Assembly (NCBI RefSeq): GCF_001010355.1
Contig: NZ_JPLA01000043.1
Span: forward strand, 1 to 64,000
Length of the DNA: 64,000 nucleotides
Origin: Dyella japonica DSM 16301
GTDB lineage: Bacteria > Pseudomonadota > Gammaproteobacteria > Xanthomonadales > Rhodanobacteraceae
Direction of reading: 5' to 3'
This document shows positions 61,947-64,000 of the stretch, in pieces. How positions within the stretch are numbered: the first letter of the stretch is position 1; every line of letters begins with the position of its first letter. The position numbers and the translations under genes were made by a program. The notes beneath the pieces were generated by a model that saw only the letters and a program-made list of their open reading frames with translations, was not told the DNA's origin and did no database searches.

Positions 61947-63830
61947 TCAGCGTGGCGCGTGACCTTGCCCGGCGAGCAACTGTTCCACCACCTGCTCCGC
62001 CAGCTGCTCGGCCCGCAGCCCGGCCGTGAGCAGATGCAGCTCGGCGTGTTCCGGGGCCTCGTAAGGCGAGTCGATGCCGGTGAAGTTGAAGATCTCGCCG
62101 GCACGCGCCTTGCGATAAAGCCCCTTGGGATCGCGGCGCTCGCATTCCTCCAGCGTGGTGTCGACGAACACCTCGAGGAATTCACCCTCGCCGAACAGGC
62201 TGCGCGCGAAGCGGCGCTCGCTCTGGAACGGCGAGATGACGCAGACCAGCACGATCAGGCCCGCATCGACCATCAGATGGGCGACCTCGGCGACGCGGCG
62301 CACGTTTTCGACGCGCGCCTCGGCGGTGAAGCCCAGGTCCTTGTTGAGGCCATGGCGCAGGTTGTCGCCGTCCAACATATAGGTGTGGTAACCGAGCGCA
62401 TGCAGGCGGCGCTCGACCAGGTTGGCCACGGTCGACTTGCCCGCGCCGGACAAGCCGGTGAACCACAGGCAGCGCGCCTGCTGTCCCTTGCTGACGCTGC
62501 GCGCTTCCTGGTTCAGGTCGGTGTGCTGCCAGTGCACGTTGGAGGCGCGGCGCAGCGCGAAGTCCAGCATGCCGCAGGCCACCGTGGCGTTGGTGGTGCG
62601 GTCGATCAGGATGAAGCTGCCCAGGGTGCGGTTGTCCTGGTAGGACTCGAATGCGATGGCGTGGTCCAGGTCGATGTTGCAGTAGCCAACTTCGTTGAGC
62701 TCAAGGCGGCGGGCGGCCAGTTCGGCCTGGGTGTTGACGTCCACTTTGTGCTTGATCGAGGTGATCCGCGCATTGACCGTGCGCGAGCCGATCTTCAGCC
62801 AATAGGCACGGTTGGGCAGCAGCGATTCGTCGCCCATCCACAGCACGTGGGCAGCGAACTGGTCGGCCACCGGCGCGGGGCACGCGGCGTCAGCGATCAC
62901 ATCGCCGCGGCTCACGTCGACCTCGCGGTCGAACGTCAGCGTCACCGCCTGGCCGGCCACGGCTTCGGGCAGATCGCCGTCGGCCGTGACGATGCGTTCC
63001 ACGCGTGCCCGGCGCATGGCCGGCTGCACCACGATCTCCGTACCCACGGCGACGCGACCACCGCAGACCGTACCGGCGTAACCGCGGAATGATGCATCGG
63101 GGCGATTGACCCACTGCACCGGCATGCGGAAGTCCTGCGCCTGCGTGGCGGTGGTGTCGGCCGACTCCAGCAGCTCGAGCAGGCTGGGTCCCTGATACCA
63201 GGCCATGCGCGTCGAGCGATGACCGACATTGTCGCCGCCCGGCGCCACCACCGGCAGGCAATGCACGCTGGTGATGCCCAGCTGCGCGGCGAGCTCGCGG
63301 TACTCATGGGCGATGGCGGCGTAGATGTCTTCGCGGCAATCGACCAGGTCCATCTTGTTCACCGCCAGCACCACCTGGCGGATGCCCATCAGGGCACAGA
63401 TATAGCTATGGCGGCGCGTCTGCGGCAGCAGGCCCTTGCGCGCGTCGACCAGCACCACCGCCAGCTGCGCGTTGGAGGCGCCGGTGGCCATGTTGCGGGT
63501 GTACTGCTCGTGCCCGGGGCAGTCCGCCACGATGAAGCTGCGACGCGGCGTGTGGAAGTAGCGGTAGGCCACATCGATGGTGATGCCCTGCTGGCGCTCG
63601 GCGTCGAGGCCGTCGGTGAGCAGGGAGAAATCCAGCGCGTCGGCAGCCTCGGCATGCAGCTTGCGGCTGTCGCGGGCGAGCGCGGCGAGCTGGTCGTCCG
63701 GCACCATGCCGGCGTCGTAGAGCAGCCGGCCGAGCAAGGTGCTCTTGCCGTCGTCGACGCTGCCGCAGGTGATGAAGCGCAGCAGGTTGGTCTCTTGCGC
63801 GAGCGTCGGGGTGGCGTCCAGCGTAGCCAT
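61947..63830 (-). CDS. cysN: Bifunctional sulfate adenylyltransferase large subunit / APS kinase
   Basis: Cytosolic enzyme of 627 residues for sulfate activation. The CysN part (1 to about 425) is an EF-Tu-like GTPase with [28 protein letters not shown] and AVNKMDLV. With CysD it makes APS from sulfate and ATP. The CysC part (about 440-627) carries its own P-loop [13 protein letters not shown] (about 458) and phosphorylates APS to PAPS. The fusion is common in Xanthomonadales. It shares one base with the cysD stop, so it is co-translated. Confidence 0.96.
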   Translation of the reverse strand: MATLDATPTLAQETNLLRFITCGSVDDGKSTLLGRLLYDAGMVPDDQLAALARDSRKLHAEAADALDFSLLTDGLDAERQQGITIDVAYRYFHTPRRSFIVADCPGHEQYTRNMATGASNAQLAVVLVDARKGLLPQTRRHSYICALMGIRQVVLAVNKMDLVDCREDIYAAIAHEYRELAAQLGITSVHCLPVVAPGGDNVGHRSTRMAWYQGPSLLELLESADTTATQAQDFRMPVQWVNRPDASFRGYAGTVCGGRVAVGTEIVVQPAMRRARVERIVTADGDLPEAVAGQAVTLTFDREVDVSRGDVIADAACPAPVADQFAAHVLWMGDESLLPNRAYWLKIGSRTVNARITSIKHKVDVNTQAELAARRLELNEVGYCNIDLDHAIAFESYQDNRTLGSFILIDRTTNATVACGMLDFALRRASNVHWQHTDLNQEARSVSKGQQARCLWFTGLSGAGKSTVANLVERRLHALGYHTYMLDGDNLRHGLNKDLGFTAEARVENVRRVAEVAHLMVDAGLIVLVCVISPFQSERRFARSLFGEGEFLEVFVDTTLEECERRDPKGLYRKARAGEIFNFTGIDSPYEAPEHAELHLLTAGLRAEQLAEQVVEQLLAGQGHAPR

Positions 63831-64000
63831 CAGAAATACCCCTCCTGCTTCTTGCGTTCCATCGAGGCGCTGCCGTCGTTGTCGATCACCCGGCCCTGGC
63901 GCTCGGAGGTGCGGGAGGCGGCCATCTCCTCGATGATCTGGTCCAGCGTTTCGGCCGTGGACTCCACCGCGCCGGTCAACGGATAGCAGCCCAGCGTGCG
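63830..64000 (-). CDS. cysD: Sulfate adenylyltransferase small subunit (3' end only)
   Basis: The C-terminal 56 residues of CysD, cut by the window edge. The text [14 protein letters not shown] and the ending [11 protein letters not shown] match the conserved CysD C-terminus. Its stop overlaps the cysNC start by one base (TGATG). The rest lies beyond position 64000. Confidence 0.93.
   Translation of the reverse strand, partial: RTLGCYPLTGAVESTAETLDQIIEEMAASRTSERQGRVIDNDGSASMERKKQEGYF

Noticed and set aside
1-64000. Prophage, genomic island or integrated plasmid
   Set aside because: No integrase, phage structural gene, transposase, tRNA-end duplication or clear composition shift was seen. 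Genes are mostly housekeeping.

Overview
The window comes from a high-GC gammaproteobacterium of the Xanthomonadales, most likely Rhodanobacteraceae (a Dyella, Rhodanobacter or Luteibacter relative). This rests on gene content and protein style: MetX-type homoserine acylation, a fused CysN/CysC, GTP-type PEP carboxykinase, a LptF/LptG pair divergent from PepA-HolC, and many extragenic palindromes built from GGGAGCGCACCCTGTGCGCG or from GTCATCCCAGC. The DNA looks chromosomal. I saw no rRNA, tRNA, CRISPR array, integrase, transposase or prophage gene.

Layout. 0-7.5 kb: threonine aldolase, a glucan-exporter-like ABC protein, lptF/lptG, pepA and holC. 7.5-18.5 kb: a propeller-type hybrid histidine kinase, a YceI-cytochrome b561-YceI operon, a small glutaredoxin, a Fur-box-controlled siderophore receptor, serine dehydratase and a Sel1-repeat protein. 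18.7-24.1 kb: an amino-acid permease, then the metX-metB-hom operon with a long regulated leader. 24-30 kb: a secreted unknown, DUF1304, an M24 protein, a fatty-acid desaturase, prfC and a CPBP protease. 30.3-36.4 kb: an overlapping four-gene signalling operon (hybrid kinase with three receivers, CheR, CheB, receiver-GGDEF). 36.4-43.2 kb: DUF4442, fadE, an alpha/beta hydrolase divergent from a TetR regulator, and pckG. 43.4-49.5 kb: ECF sigma factor, membrane partner, DUF4097 protein, an envelope orphan and a GAF-GAF-GGDEF-EAL protein. 49.6-58.5 kb: hslO, mtgA, a GT2 transferase, a CBS protein, an MFS carrier, a GMC oxidoreductase, a serine hydrolase and a TonB-type protein. 58.9-64 kb: a MetJ repressor fused to a histone-H1-like tail, gcvH and gcvT, cysNC and the end of cysD.

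The most notable system is methionine control, which spans two loci in the window. The metX-metB-hom operon has, in order, an array of 8-bp met boxes, a good sigma70 promoter, a complete SAM-I riboswitch and a hairpin that covers the metX ribosome binding site. About 35 kb away is the likely repressor: about 78 residues that match E. coli MetJ closely in the DNA-binding strand and SAM-pocket helices, followed in frame by about 113 residues of Lys/Ala/Val repeats like a bacterial histone H1. One metabolite, SAM, would then be read twice on the same operon, once at DNA by MetJ and once at RNA by the riboswitch, and the repressor carries a nucleoid-protein-like tail in place of the usual MetJ C-terminus.

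The other recurring theme is signalling: two large hybrid kinases, two GGDEF proteins, a stand-alone CheB/CheR pair, an ECF sigma module and a TetR regulator with palindromes at its promoter. Start codons were chosen from ribosome-binding sites, 4-nt ATGA overlaps and signal peptides. Where these disagreed with the longest open frame, the entry says so.
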